Shown here: positions 26,809-35,761 of the stretch, one piece after another
Layout of the letters: each line of letters starts with the position of its first letter
Numbering within the stretch: the first letter of the stretch is position 1
Assembly: GCF_965656765.1 (NCBI RefSeq)
Contig: NZ_CBFHLV010000005.1
Span: 1-64,000 of the forward strand
Source of the DNA: Marivita sp965656765
GTDB taxonomy: Bacteria; Pseudomonadota; Alphaproteobacteria; Rhodobacterales; Rhodobacteraceae
Reading direction: 5' to 3'
DNA: 64,000 nucleotides
Notes under the pieces: generated by a model
Databases searched by the model: none
Told to the model about the DNA's origin: nothing
Seen by the model: the letters and a program-made list of their open reading frames with translations, nothing else
Made by a program: the position numbers and the translations under genes

Positions 26809-27435
26809 ATGGTACGTTTGGCAGCGATTTCGGCGGGTGTGGCGATTGCGGCTTTGGTAGGTGGCATATGGTACGCAACTGCGCCCGGTGGCAGTGGTGG
26901 TGACAAATACGCATCTTGCCGCAACACACAGGTGGCTGGTGGGTCAGATACGATTGGTGGCCCTTTCACGCTGGTCAATTCGGCTGGTGAGACGGTTACT
27001 GACAAAGATGTGATCACAAAGCCGACGCTTATCTATTTCGGATACACGTTCTGCCCGGATGTCTGTCCGTTGGACACTGTGCGCAATGCCGAGGCGATAG
27101 ACATTCTTAAAGAGCAGGGGCGCGATGTGACGCCAGTGTTCATTTCAATCGATCCCAAGCGAGACACTCCTGAAGTGGTTGGCGATTTTGCGGCCAATCT
27201 GCATGAAGACATGATCGGGCTGACAGGATCGGAAGAGCAGGTCAAAGCCGCCAGCCAAGCGTATCGCACCTATTTCCGAGCGCAGCCCGGAGATGACGAA
27301 TATTATCTCGTTGACCATTCGACCTTTAGCTACCTGGTTATGCCTGAGGATGGCTTTGTCGAGTTTTTCCGACGCGAATTGTCGCCCGAGCAGGTTGCCG
27401 AGCGCACCTCCTGCTTTCTTGACGCGGCAAGTTAG
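26809..27435 (+). CDS. senC: SCO1/SenC/PrrC copper chaperone
   Basis: A 208-residue protein with one N-terminal membrane helix (about 5-24) and a periplasmic thioredoxin-like domain. The copper ligands CPDVC (Cys82, Cys86) and the distal His170 (LVDHS) are all present. Members mature the CuA or CuB centre of cytochrome oxidases and influence the RegBA redox circuit. An AAGGAG site precedes the ATG. It is divergent from regB and 79 bp upstream of regA, the arrangement known from Rhodobacter. Confidence 0.94.
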   Translation: MVRLAAISAGVAIAALVGGIWYATAPGGSGGDKYASCRNTQVAGGSDTIGGPFTLVNSAGETVTDKDVITKPTLIYFGYTFCPDVCPLDTVRNAEAIDILKEQGRDVTPVFISIDPKRDTPEVVGDFAANLHEDMIGLTGSEEQVKAASQAYRTYFRAQPGDDEYYLVDHSTFSYLVMPEDGFVEFFRRELSPEQVAERTSCFLDAAS

Positions 27436-27514
27436 TGGGTCATTTGTCCGTTGATGTTGGAAAATTCGCCGGTAATACTGGTGGATAACGCAAACGCGAC
27501 GGGAGGGAACCACG

Positions 27515-28069
27515 GTGAGCGAGCGGACTTTGGACGATCTTGGCGATGATAAAAGCCTGCTACTTGTGGATGATGACGAGCCGTTTCTGCGTCGGCTTGC
27601 CAAGGCCATGGAAAAGCGGGGCTTCGAAGTCGAGACTGCACAATCCGTGACGGCCGGTTCCGCCATCGCGACAGCCCGCCCCCCAGCCTATGCAGTGGTT
27701 GATCTGCGGTTGGAGGATGGTAATGGCCTCGATGTGGTTGAAGTGATCCGCGAGAAACGCCCGGATAGTCGGGTTGTTGTTCTCACAGGCTATGGCGCGA
27801 TTGCGACGGCGGTTGCTGCGGTCAAGATCGGGGCGACTGACTATTTGTCGAAACCTGCGGATGCAACAGACATCACAAATGCGCTTTTGGCCAAAGGCGA
27901 CGATCTTCCGCCGCCGCCCGAGAACCCGATGAGCGCGGATCGCGTCCGTTGGGAGCATATTCAGCGGGTTTACGAACTTTGTGATCGCAACGTGTCAGAG
28001 ACGGCGCGTCGGTTGAACATGCACCGTCGGACATTGCAGCGGATACTGGCCAAGCGTTCGCCTCGTTGA
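27515..28069 (+). CDS. regA: Redox response regulator RegA/PrrA
   Basis: A 184-residue response regulator: acidic pocket VDDDE (18-22), phosphoacceptor Asp63 (VVDLRLEDG), Thr/Lys switch residues (LTGYG, SKPAD), a proline linker (PPPPENP, about 131-137) and a Fis-like C-terminal HTH (SETARRLNMHRRTLQRIL, about 160-178). These match RegA almost residue for residue. Translation starts at GTG 27515, behind GGGAGGGA. The usual Rhodobacter neighbour hvrA is absent; the next gene is the convergent gbpR. Confidence 0.96.
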   Translation: MSERTLDDLGDDKSLLLVDDDEPFLRRLAKAMEKRGFEVETAQSVTAGSAIATARPPAYAVVDLRLEDGNGLDVVEVIREKRPDSRVVVLTGYGAIATAVAAVKIGATDYLSKPADATDITNALLAKGDDLPPPPENPMSADRVRWEHIQRVYELCDRNVSETARRLNMHRRTLQRILAKRSPR

Positions 28070-28096
28070 TCTAGCGGGAAAGAGTTTACCCAAAGA

Positions 28097-28118
28097 GCGC
28101 TTGTCTCATAACAAGCGC
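28097..28118. terminator. Hairpin between convergent regA and gbpR
   Basis: A perfect 8-bp stem (28097-28104 with 28111-28118, loop CTCATA) overlaps the gbpR stop codon. It lacks a clear T run, so termination is only plausible. Confidence 0.4.
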
Positions 28119-29020
28119 AGCACTTCGTCCAACAGGTTTTGCGCCAAGGGCGAAAGCGGGTTGTGGCGATGGTGTAAAACCAAGAATGAAGAGACGGCGA
28201 TGTCCTCTTTTATGTCGATGATCGACAATCCTGAATTTGTTCGCGTCAAAAGCTGTGCCACCTCGCGTGTTTGAGGGGCTATAGCATCTGTCCCCGCGAT
28301 ATAGCTTAGCGCGATCAGAAGCGACGAACTGTTAGTGACCTTGGATGGCGTCGGCAGCTTGTGCTCCAAAAACGATTTTTCGAGCGCGGTGCGGATCGGG
28401 GAACCTGGTTCCTGAATGACAAATTCGTAAGGCAACGTTTCTGATAAAGACACGTGCTGTCCGGCCAGAGGATGTGTGCTTCGAACCACCAACGAAATCT
28501 CTTCTTTACGGCCGGGATATGCATGAAACGAGCGTGTGTCGTTGTCTGATCCAAGCCGTGCCAATACGAAATCAAAGCGGCCTTCTTCCAAACCGCGGAT
28601 CAACGCAACCGAAGGTGCGACTTCGATTGTGGGGTGAATTTCAGGCGCTTTCTGGCGCATCAGGGTCAAGGCCGGAACCAGCGCCCCAACGGCTGGCCCG
28701 GTGACAGCACCCACACGCACCGCACCCGCCAACCCGTGACGGAGTTGGTCCACCTCGTTGCCCAATGCGTCGACCTCGGCGAGGATAATACGGGCGCGAC
28801 GGACAAAGGCCGCCCCTGCAGGAGTGGCCACCATTCCTCTGGGAAGGCGATCAAAGAGCGGCCCACCAGCATCAGCTTCGATATCCGACAGCATTCGGGA
28901 CGCGGCAGGTTGGGACATTCCGACGGCATCGGCGGCCAGTTGAAGTTTGCCGCTGTCATTGATGGCGCGGATCAAACGGAGATGTGACGGTTTAAGGCGA
29001 TTGGTCAGGACAGAGGTCAT
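28106..29020 (-). CDS. gbpR: LysR family regulator of sugar uptake, GbpR type
   Basis: A 304-residue LysR protein. The HTH (about 15-60: SGKLQLAADAVGMSQPAASRMLSDIE) and the FDRLPRGMVATPAG segment resemble GbpR, the galactose-binding-protein regulator of Agrobacterium. Its place, divergent from chvE, is the same as there. The effector-binding domain follows from about residue 95. I prefer ATG 29020; ATG 29035 is possible but would place the start codon inside the dyad at 29027-29046. It probably activates chvE in response to arabinose, galactose or a related sugar and represses itself. Confidence 0.85.
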   Translation of the reverse strand: MTSVLTNRLKPSHLRLIRAINDSGKLQLAADAVGMSQPAASRMLSDIEADAGGPLFDRLPRGMVATPAGAAFVRRARIILAEVDALGNEVDQLRHGLAGAVRVGAVTGPAVGALVPALTLMRQKAPEIHPTIEVAPSVALIRGLEEGRFDFVLARLGSDNDTRSFHAYPGRKEEISLVVRSTHPLAGQHVSLSETLPYEFVIQEPGSPIRTALEKSFLEHKLPTPSKVTNSSSLLIALSYIAGTDAIAPQTREVAQLLTRTNSGLSIIDIKEDIAVSSFLVLHHRHNPLSPLAQNLLDEVLRLL

Positions 29021-29026
29021 GTCGCA

Positions 29027-29046
29027 CCATAACATTTTTATTATGG
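29027..29046. promoter_or_regulatory. Candidate LysR (GbpR) operator
   Basis: An interrupted dyad CCATAA-N8-TTATGG sits in the 128-bp divergent gbpR-chvE spacer, just upstream of gbpR. It contains an AT-rich T-N11-A type core expected of LysR sites and is placed to overlap the gbpR promoter. It was found by eye only. Confidence 0.45.
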
Positions 29047-29148
29047 CGGTCGACTATATTTGCATTGGATTGGTATACTTTGCTCGGATACGGATCCTTG
29101 CACAAGACAGAGCCGCATTGAAGAGCGTCTGTCAGGGGAGGAAAAACT

Positions 29149-30204
29149 ATGACACTTAAAACCGTACTGGTCACCACGGCGTTGGTGACCACGCTGGCAA
29201 CATCTGCTTACGCAGAAGGCCTTGTCGGCATCGCCATGCCCACGAAATCGTCAGCCCGTTGGATTTCTGACGGTGAGTCGATGGTCGAACAGTTCGAAGC
29301 GGCTGGTTATGAAACGATCCTGCAATACGCTGAAGACGATATCCCTAACCAGTTGGCGCAGATCGAGAACATGATTACCAACGGCGTTGACGCGCTGGTG
29401 ATTGCGGCGATCGACGGGACGACGCTGTCAAACGCGCTTGAGAACGCAAGCTTTGCCGGGATCGAGGTTATCGCATATGACCGTCTGATCCGCGACAGCG
29501 AGCACGTCAGCTACTACGCCACGTTCGACAACTTCAAAGTTGGTGTGCAGCAAGCGGAAACACTGGTGTCCGGTCTTGAAGAGCGTTTCCCAGATGCAGA
29601 GGCTTGGAACGTTGAATTGTTCGGCGGTTCGCCCGACGACAACAACGCTTACTTCTTTTATGATGGCGCGATGTCAGTGCTTCAGCCCATGATTGATAGC
29701 GGCAAGGTCAATATCGTTTCCGGCCAGATGGGCATGGACACGGTGGGCACGTTGCGCTGGGACGGTGCCGTTGCTCAGGCGCGGATGGATAACCTCTTGT
29801 CGGCGCATTACACGGACGCGCAGGTGCACGGCGTTCTGTCGCCCTATGATGGCCTGTCCATTGGTATCCTGTCCTCGCTCAAGGGTGTTGGCTATGGGTC
29901 CGGCGATACGGCCATGCCGATTGTGACGGGTCAGGATGCCGAAGTTCCATCCGTCAAATCCATGCTGGCGGGCGAACAGTATTCGACAATCTTTAAGGAT
30001 ACGCGCGAACTGGCTCGGGTGACTGTGGGTATGGTCGAAGCGTTGCTTGAGGGTGGTGAGCCCGAAATCAACGACACAAGCACCTATGACAACGGCGTGA
30101 AAGTTATTCCGTCTTACCTGCTTGAGCCGCTGAAGGTAACAGCGGACAACTGGGAAGAGCGTCTGATCGAGACTGGTTACTACACCATGGACCAGATCAA
30201 ATAA
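29149..30204 (+). CDS. chvE: Multiple-sugar periplasmic binding protein ChvE
   Basis: A 351-residue binding protein of the ABC sugar family. Signal peptide 1-22 (cut after TSAYA) precedes GLVGIAMPTKSSARWISDG, the ChvE start. The QIENMITNGVDALVIAAIDG hinge strand and TAMPIVTGQDAE segment are conserved. ChvE in Agrobacterium binds arabinose, galactose, glucose and other monosaccharides and also signals to VirA; only the transport role is relevant here. GGGGAGG precedes the ATG. A hairpin separates it from gguA, allowing higher expression of the binding protein. Confidence 0.93.
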   Translation: MTLKTVLVTTALVTTLATSAYAEGLVGIAMPTKSSARWISDGESMVEQFEAAGYETILQYAEDDIPNQLAQIENMITNGVDALVIAAIDGTTLSNALENASFAGIEVIAYDRLIRDSEHVSYYATFDNFKVGVQQAETLVSGLEERFPDAEAWNVELFGGSPDDNNAYFFYDGAMSVLQPMIDSGKVNIVSGQMGMDTVGTLRWDGAVAQARMDNLLSAHYTDAQVHGVLSPYDGLSIGILSSLKGVGYGSGDTAMPIVTGQDAEVPSVKSMLAGEQYSTIFKDTRELARVTVGMVEALLEGGEPEINDTSTYDNGVKVIPSYLLEPLKVTADNWEERLIETGYYTMDQIK

Positions 30205-30225
30205 GCGCATTGCGCTGACTGGATG

Positions 30226-30262
30226 GGCGGACTGGTGTGCACAAGAGGCAGGCCGGTCCGCC
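30226..30262 (+). other. Intercistronic hairpin between chvE and gguA
   Basis: A 10-bp stem (GGCGGACTGG 30226-30235 with CCGGTCCGCC 30253-30262, one G-T pair) with a 17-nt loop and no T run. It is placed to stabilise the chvE message or to reduce read-through into the transporter genes. Confidence 0.6.
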
Positions 30263-30295
30263 GCCAATTGAAATACAAATTCAAAGGCTGTCGCC

Positions 30296-31816
30296 ATGCA
30301 GGAAACGCTGCTGGAAATGCGTTCCATCACCAAGACGTTTCCGGGCGTTAAGGCGCTCGATGATGTGTCTCTCAAGGTTCAAACCGGCGAGATTCACGCG
30401 ATCTGTGGTGAGAATGGCGCAGGTAAATCGACGCTGATGAAAGTGTTGTCCGGTGTTTATCCGGCCGGCGACTATGAAGGCGAAATTCACTATGATGGCG
30501 GGCTGGCGCAGTTTCGGGATATTTCCGACAGCGAAGCAAGCGGCATCATTATCATTCACCAGGAATTGGCGCTGGTTCCTCTGCTTTCGATCGCCGAGAA
30601 CCTGTTTCTGGGCAACGAAAACGCCAAAGGCGGTGTGATCGACTGGCGTGAGACCAACCAGCGCACCGAAACGCTATTGCGCAAGGTTGGACTGCGGGAT
30701 GCTCCGACCACACTGGTTGAAAAGCTTGGTGTCGGGAAACAGCAGCTTGTCGAGATTGCCAAGGCATTGGCCAAAGACGTGCGTCTATTGATCCTTGATG
30801 AGCCGACATCGGCGCTTTCGGAAAGCGACAGTCAGGCGCTGCTGGACCTCATGCTCGAACTAAAGGCGCAGGGCATGACCCAGATCATCATCAGCCATAA
30901 GCTGAATGAAGTGCGCCGCATCGCTGATACAGTTACGGTGATCCGTGACGGGCAATCTGTATCAAGCTTTGCCGCAAGCGAGGGTATCACAGAAGACCGC
31001 ATCGTGCGCGACATGGTGGGCCGGTCGATGGAAAACCGTTATCCGCCACGCGCACCCAAGATCGGTGACCGCATCATGCGGGTGAGCGACTGGTCAGTGG
31101 CCCATCCGGAACATGCTGATCGGCAGGTAATTCGCAACGTTGGGTTCGACGTGCGCGCCGGCGAAGTCGTTGGCATCGCCGGGCTTATGGGCGCTGGGCG
31201 TACCGAGTTGGCGATGTCGATCTTTGGGCAAAGCTGGGGACAGAACATCACCGGCACCGTCGAAATGCATGGCAAGCCCGTAGATGTTTCAACGGTAGGC
31301 CAAGCGATTGGCGCTGGGCTTGCGTATGTCACCGAAGACCGTAAGAGCCTTGGCCTGATCCTTGACGATACCATCACGCGCAACATCACATTGGCCAACC
31401 TAAACGAAGTGGCGCGCGGATCAGTACTGAACGATCACGCTGAAACAGAGGTTGCCGAGAAGTATCGCAAGGATCTGGGCATCCGGACGCCGGGTGTGTT
31501 TCAGAAGGTGGTAAATCTGTCGGGCGGAAACCAGCAGAAAGTTGTTCTGTCGAAATGGCTCTTTGTAGGGCCAGAGGTTCTGATCCTCGATGAGCCAACA
31601 CGCGGCATTGACGTGGGCGCGAAATACGAAATTTACGGCTTGATCAACGACTTGGCCTCCGCCGGGAAAGGCGTGGTTATGATCTCGTCCGAGATGCCAG
31701 AACTTCTGGGCATGTGTGACCGGGTCTACGTGATGAACGAAGGCGCTTTTGTAGGCGAAATGCCCGCATCTGAGGCCAGTCAGGAGCGCATCATGTCGCT
31801 CATCGTGAACGAATAA
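30296..31816 (+). CDS. gguA: Multiple-sugar ABC transporter ATPase GguA
   Basis: A 506-residue double ATPase of the MglA/AraG class. Module 1 has Walker A GENGAGKS (38-45), signature LGVGKQQLVEIAKAL and LLILDEPTSALSESD. Module 2 has the degenerate P-loop GLMGAGRTE normal for this class, LSGGNQQKVVLSKWL and LILDEPTRGIDVGAK. It powers uptake through GguB of sugars delivered by ChvE. It starts behind an AAAGG site, 91 bp after chvE. Confidence 0.94.
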   Translation: MQETLLEMRSITKTFPGVKALDDVSLKVQTGEIHAICGENGAGKSTLMKVLSGVYPAGDYEGEIHYDGGLAQFRDISDSEASGIIIIHQELALVPLLSIAENLFLGNENAKGGVIDWRETNQRTETLLRKVGLRDAPTTLVEKLGVGKQQLVEIAKALAKDVRLLILDEPTSALSESDSQALLDLMLELKAQGMTQIIISHKLNEVRRIADTVTVIRDGQSVSSFAASEGITEDRIVRDMVGRSMENRYPPRAPKIGDRIMRVSDWSVAHPEHADRQVIRNVGFDVRAGEVVGIAGLMGAGRTELAMSIFGQSWGQNITGTVEMHGKPVDVSTVGQAIGAGLAYVTEDRKSLGLILDDTITRNITLANLNEVARGSVLNDHAETEVAEKYRKDLGIRTPGVFQKVVNLSGGNQQKVVLSKWLFVGPEVLILDEPTRGIDVGAKYEIYGLINDLASAGKGVVMISSEMPELLGMCDRVYVMNEGAFVGEMPASEASQERIMSLIVNE

Positions 31817-31827
31817 AGGGGGCAGGC

Positions 31828-33057
31828 ATGTCTGTGGTGGAAAACACTTCCCAAAACGCGGGCTCGACCAGCCGAATCGGGAATTACCTCAAGGCGCATT
31901 TGCGCGAATACGGTCTGCTGTTCGCACTGATTGCCATTATGGGCTTCTTTCAGATTGTCACGGGCGGCACACTTCTCAAGCCGATCAACCTGACCAACCT
32001 TCTGTTGCAGAACAGCTATATCGTCATCATGGCGCTAGGGATGCTGGTGGTCATTGTGGCGGGCCATATCGATTTGTCAGTTGGGTCGGTCATGGGCTTT
32101 GTTGGTGCATTGGCCGCGGTCATGATCGTCAACTACGAGATGTCCATCGCTTTGACGATGGTGACCTGTATTGTTGTTGGCGCGATCATTGGCGGGGCGC
32201 AGGGATACTGGATTGCCTATTGGAAAATCCCCTCGTTCATTGTGACATTGGCCGGGATGCTTGTGTTTCGCGGTTTGTCGCTTTGGTTGCTTGAAGGCCA
32301 ATCTGTCGGCCCATTTCCGCGCGAATTTCAGGTTATTGCGACGGGGTTCGTGCCCGATATTCTGCCGGGTGGCGAAGCGTTCAAGGGCTTATTCGGTGTG
32401 CGTAATTTCAACATGCTGGCCTTTGCCACGGGTATCGTTGCTGCCAGCTGGGTTGTTTGGTCGGGACTGCGCCAACGTGCGCGGAACAAGGCCTACGGGA
32501 TAGAAGATGAACCCCGCGCATTCTTTGTCGCGCGTATTGCTATCATCGCAATCGCGCTGATCTTTATCCTCTACAAGCTGGCAACATTCAGAGGCTTGCC
32601 GAACGTGCTGCTGACGATGGGCGTTTTGACTATCATCTATGCTTTCATCACTGAACGCACTGTTCTGGGCCGTCGCATCTATGCATTAGGCGGCAACGAA
32701 AAGGCGGCCAAGCTTTCGGGGATCAAAACCGAACGGCTGACTTTTTTGGCCTTCGTCAACATGGGCATTCTTGCTGCCATTGCTGGGCTGGTTTTTGCCG
32801 CACGTTTGAACACCGCCACGCCGAAGGCCGGGTTCGCGCTGGAGCTGGATGTTATTGCCGCCGTTTTTATCGGTGGTGCGTCCATGTCAGGTGGCGTTGG
32901 AAAGATTGTCGGTGCCGTCGTCGGTGCATTCCTGATGGGGGTTTTGAACAACGGTATGTCGATTATGGGGATCGGCATCGACTATCAGCAGATGATCAAA
33001 GGCCTCGTCTTGCTCGCCGCCGTGATCTTTGACGTCTACAACAAGAAAAAGGGCTAG
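31828..33057 (+). CDS. gguB: Multiple-sugar ABC transporter permease GguB
   Basis: A 409-residue permease with about ten membrane helices. IVIMALGMLVVIVAGHIDLSVGSVMGF (near 65-90) is the signature region of the ribose/arabinose permease family. ALGGNEKAAKLSGI (about 288-301) is the cytoplasmic coupling loop, and the GFALELDVIAAVFIGGASM..GKIVGAVVGAFLMGVLNNGM ending is conserved. It lies 11 bp after gguA and is followed after 4 bp by the arabonate dehydratase gene, so transport and catabolism share one transcript. Confidence 0.94.
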   Translation: MSVVENTSQNAGSTSRIGNYLKAHLREYGLLFALIAIMGFFQIVTGGTLLKPINLTNLLLQNSYIVIMALGMLVVIVAGHIDLSVGSVMGFVGALAAVMIVNYEMSIALTMVTCIVVGAIIGGAQGYWIAYWKIPSFIVTLAGMLVFRGLSLWLLEGQSVGPFPREFQVIATGFVPDILPGGEAFKGLFGVRNFNMLAFATGIVAASWVVWSGLRQRARNKAYGIEDEPRAFFVARIAIIAIALIFILYKLATFRGLPNVLLTMGVLTIIYAFITERTVLGRRIYALGGNEKAAKLSGIKTERLTFLAFVNMGILAAIAGLVFAARLNTATPKAGFALELDVIAAVFIGGASMSGGVGKIVGAVVGAFLMGVLNNGMSIMGIGIDYQQMIKGLVLLAAVIFDVYNKKKG

Positions 33058-33061
33058 GGGC

Positions 33062-34804
33062 ATGACATTCAAACCTGCCGAATGGCCCCGCAAGCTGAGA
33101 TCTGCCGAGTGGTATACCGGAAGCACCAAGGACGTGATCTACCATCGTGGTTGGATGAAGAATCAGGGCTATCCGGATGACCTGTTCGATGGGCGGCCCA
33201 TCATCGGCATTCTGAACACCTGGTCGGACATGACGCCCTGCAATGGCCACCTGCGGGAATTGGCGGAAAAGGTCAAAGCGGGCATTTGGGAAGCTGGTGG
33301 TTTTCCAATGGAAGTGCCGGTTTTTTCGGCGTCTGAAAACACGTTCCGGCCCACGGCGATGATGTTCCGTAACCTTGCGGCGCTGAGCATTGAAGAACAG
33401 ATCAGAGGCCAGCCTATGGATGGCTGTGTCCTGATGGTCGGGTGTGACAAGACCACGCCAAGCCTGCTTATGGCGGCGGCCTCGTGCGACTTGCCTTCGA
33501 TTGTCGTGACAGGCGGGCCGATGCTGAACGGCTGGTTCCAAGGTGAACGCGTCGGCGCGGGCACCCATCTGTGGCGCTTTTCCGAAGCGGTGAAGGCCGG
33601 TGAGATGACGCAGGAAGAATTCCTGAACGCGGAATCAGCCGTGACCCGATCGTCGGGCACCTGCAACACGATGGGCACGGCGTCATCGATGGCCAGCATG
33701 TCCGAGGCGCTTGGCATGGCGTTGTCGGGTAATGCGGCGATCCCGGCCGTCGATAGCCGTCGCCGAGTCATGGCGCAACTTTCTGGTCGCCGGATCGTGC
33801 AGATGGTCAAGGACGATCTCAAACCCTCTGACATCCTGACGCGTGAGGCGTTCGAAAACGCGATCCGCTGTAATGGCGCTGTTGGGGGATCGACCAATAC
33901 GGTGGTACATATGCTGGCCATCGCGGGCCGTGTCGGCGTGGATATCACGCTTGACGACTGGGACCGCTGTGGGCGCGATATCTCGACAATCCTGAACCTT
34001 CAGCCTTCGGGCGAATACCTGATGGAAGAGTTCTTCTATGCGGGCGGTTTACCTGTTGTCCTGAAGCGTTTGGCTGAAGCCGGGAAGCTGCACAAAGACG
34101 CTCTTACCGTGTCGGGTCTGACCCTGTGGGATGAAGTCAAAGATGCCGTGAACTGGAACGAGGACGTGATCCGCCCGGTTGATAACCCCCTGACGGACAA
34201 GGGTGGCATCGCGGTTCTCAAGGGTAATCTTGCACCCAAGGGCGCGATCCTGAAACCCTCTGCCGCCACGCCCGCGCTGATGCAGCATCGGGGCCGCGCC
34301 GTCGTGTTTGAGGATATCGACGACTACAAGGCCAAGATCAACGATGAAGCGCTGGACATAGACGAGACCTGCATCATGGTGCTTAAGAATTGTGGTCCCA
34401 AGGGCTATCCCGGGATGGCCGAGGTCGGCAATATGGGTCTCCCGCCCAAGGTGCTCAAGAAGGGCATCAAGGACATGATCCGCATTTCCGACGCGCGCAT
34501 GTCGGGCACCGCCTATGGCACAGTGATCCTGCACACATCGCCCGAGGCGGCGGCTGGTGGGCCGCTTGCCGTGGTTCAGACTGGCGACATGATCGAAGTG
34601 GATGTCGCGGGGCGGCGCTTGCATCTGGATGTTTCGGAGACCGAACTTGCGGAGCGCCTCGCTGCATGGACGCCCCGGCATGAGCGGGCAGACAGTGGCT
34701 ATGCTTGGTTGCATCAGCAACACGTCGAAGGTGCAGATACTGGGGCGGATCTGGATTTCCTCAAGGGATGCCGGGGCGCGCCCGTTGGAAAGGACAGTCA
34801 CTGA
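33062..34804 (+). CDS. araC: L-arabonate dehydratase (IlvD/Edd family)
   Basis: A [2Fe-2S] sugar-acid dehydratase of 580 residues that turns L-arabonate (also D-fuconate or D-galactonate in relatives) into the 2-keto-3-deoxy acid. Cluster ligands: Cys60 (DMTPCNGH), Cys128 (VGCDKTTPS, with Lys130) and Cys201 (SSGTCNTMG). The start EWPRKLRSAEWY and the ending VEGADTGADLDFLKGCRG match the characterised Rhizobium arabonate dehydratase as I remember it. The symbol follows Azospirillum usage and is not the AraC regulator. The stop shares one base with the next start. Confidence 0.92.
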   Translation: MTFKPAEWPRKLRSAEWYTGSTKDVIYHRGWMKNQGYPDDLFDGRPIIGILNTWSDMTPCNGHLRELAEKVKAGIWEAGGFPMEVPVFSASENTFRPTAMMFRNLAALSIEEQIRGQPMDGCVLMVGCDKTTPSLLMAAASCDLPSIVVTGGPMLNGWFQGERVGAGTHLWRFSEAVKAGEMTQEEFLNAESAVTRSSGTCNTMGTASSMASMSEALGMALSGNAAIPAVDSRRRVMAQLSGRRIVQMVKDDLKPSDILTREAFENAIRCNGAVGGSTNTVVHMLAIAGRVGVDITLDDWDRCGRDISTILNLQPSGEYLMEEFFYAGGLPVVLKRLAEAGKLHKDALTVSGLTLWDEVKDAVNWNEDVIRPVDNPLTDKGGIAVLKGNLAPKGAILKPSAATPALMQHRGRAVVFEDIDDYKAKINDEALDIDETCIMVLKNCGPKGYPGMAEVGNMGLPPKVLKKGIKDMIRISDARMSGTAYGTVILHTSPEAAAGGPLAVVQTGDMIEVDVAGRRLHLDVSETELAERLAAWTPRHERADSGYAWLHQQHVEGADTGADLDFLKGCRGAPVGKDSH

Positions 34805-35727
34805 TGAAAATTGCACTTGTCGGGATTGGAAAAATCGCGGTGGACCAGCATGTGCCGGCGATTTCTGGCAGTGCCGACTGGGAGCTGGCTGCAACAGTTA
34901 GCCGTCATGGCACGGTCGATGGTGTTGAGGCCTTTGCCGACATGGCTGAAATGCTAGAGGCGCGGTCCGACATTCGCGTTGTGTCTTTGTGCCTGCCTCC
35001 GGTGCCAAGGTTCGAGTATGCGATGCAGGCCCTAAAGGCTGGGCGGCAGGTGATGTTGGAAAAACCACCGGGCGCGACGATTGCAGAATGCCATGCGCTT
35101 GAGGCTGCTGCGCGCGACGCGGGTCTGTCGATCTATGCGACATGGCATTCGCGGCATGCCGACATGGTTGCCGCAGCAAAGGCCTGGCTGGCGGACAAAG
35201 AGCTGCTGTCGCTGACCGTAACCTGGAAAGAAGATGTGCGCCGCTGGCATCCCGGGCAAGCCTGGATCTGGGAGCCGGGCGGGCTGGGTGTGTTTGATCC
35301 GGGAATCAACGCGCTGTCCATCGTGACCGAAATTCTGCCCGACGACATTCACGTGACCAAGGCCGAATTGGATATTCCAACGAACTGCCAGACGCCGATT
35401 GGCGCGCATATCGCGTTCCACCACCCTAAAGGTGCCCAGGTCAGTGCCGTGTTCGACTGGCGACAGGAGGGCGACCAGACTTGGGAGATTGAAGCCGTGA
35501 CGGAAGTCGGAACGCTTAAACTCAGTGATGGCGGTGCGGTGATGGAAGTTGACGGCATGCGAACCGGCGATGCCGCACCCTTGGGTGGTGAATATCCCCG
35601 GCTTTATGACCGCATGGCACAGCTGGTCCGCAAGGGTGAGATTGACATGGATCTGCGCCCGATGACGCTGGCCACCGATGCGCTGGCGCTTGGCCGCCGC
35701 AACCCGACTGACCCATTTTTCGACTAG
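34804..35727 (+). CDS. araA: L-arabinose/D-galactose 1-dehydrogenase (Gfo/Idh family)
   Basis: A 307-residue NAD(P)-dependent enzyme oxidising the sugar to its 1,4-lactone. Rossmann motif GIGKIAVDQH (7-16), EKPPGAT with catalytic Lys87, WHPGQAWIWEPGGLGVFDPGINALS with Asp165 and Asn169: all are as in Azospirillum brasilense AraA. The ATG at 34804 overlaps the araC stop; a longer frame upstream runs inside araC and lacks similarity. The symbol follows Azospirillum usage. Confidence 0.92.
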   Translation: MKIALVGIGKIAVDQHVPAISGSADWELAATVSRHGTVDGVEAFADMAEMLEARSDIRVVSLCLPPVPRFEYAMQALKAGRQVMLEKPPGATIAECHALEAAARDAGLSIYATWHSRHADMVAAAKAWLADKELLSLTVTWKEDVRRWHPGQAWIWEPGGLGVFDPGINALSIVTEILPDDIHVTKAELDIPTNCQTPIGAHIAFHHPKGAQVSAVFDWRQEGDQTWEIEAVTEVGTLKLSDGGAVMEVDGMRTGDAAPLGGEYPRLYDRMAQLVRKGEIDMDLRPMTLATDALALGRRNPTDPFFD

Positions 35728-35761
35728 GGCGCAGGTTACCCACAATATCAAAGGACATTCC

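Noticed and set aside
34049..34894. 281-codon open frame on the minus strand
   Set aside because: Antisense to the arabonate dehydratase gene; rich in His, Arg and Gln as expected of a shadow of GC-rich coding DNA.
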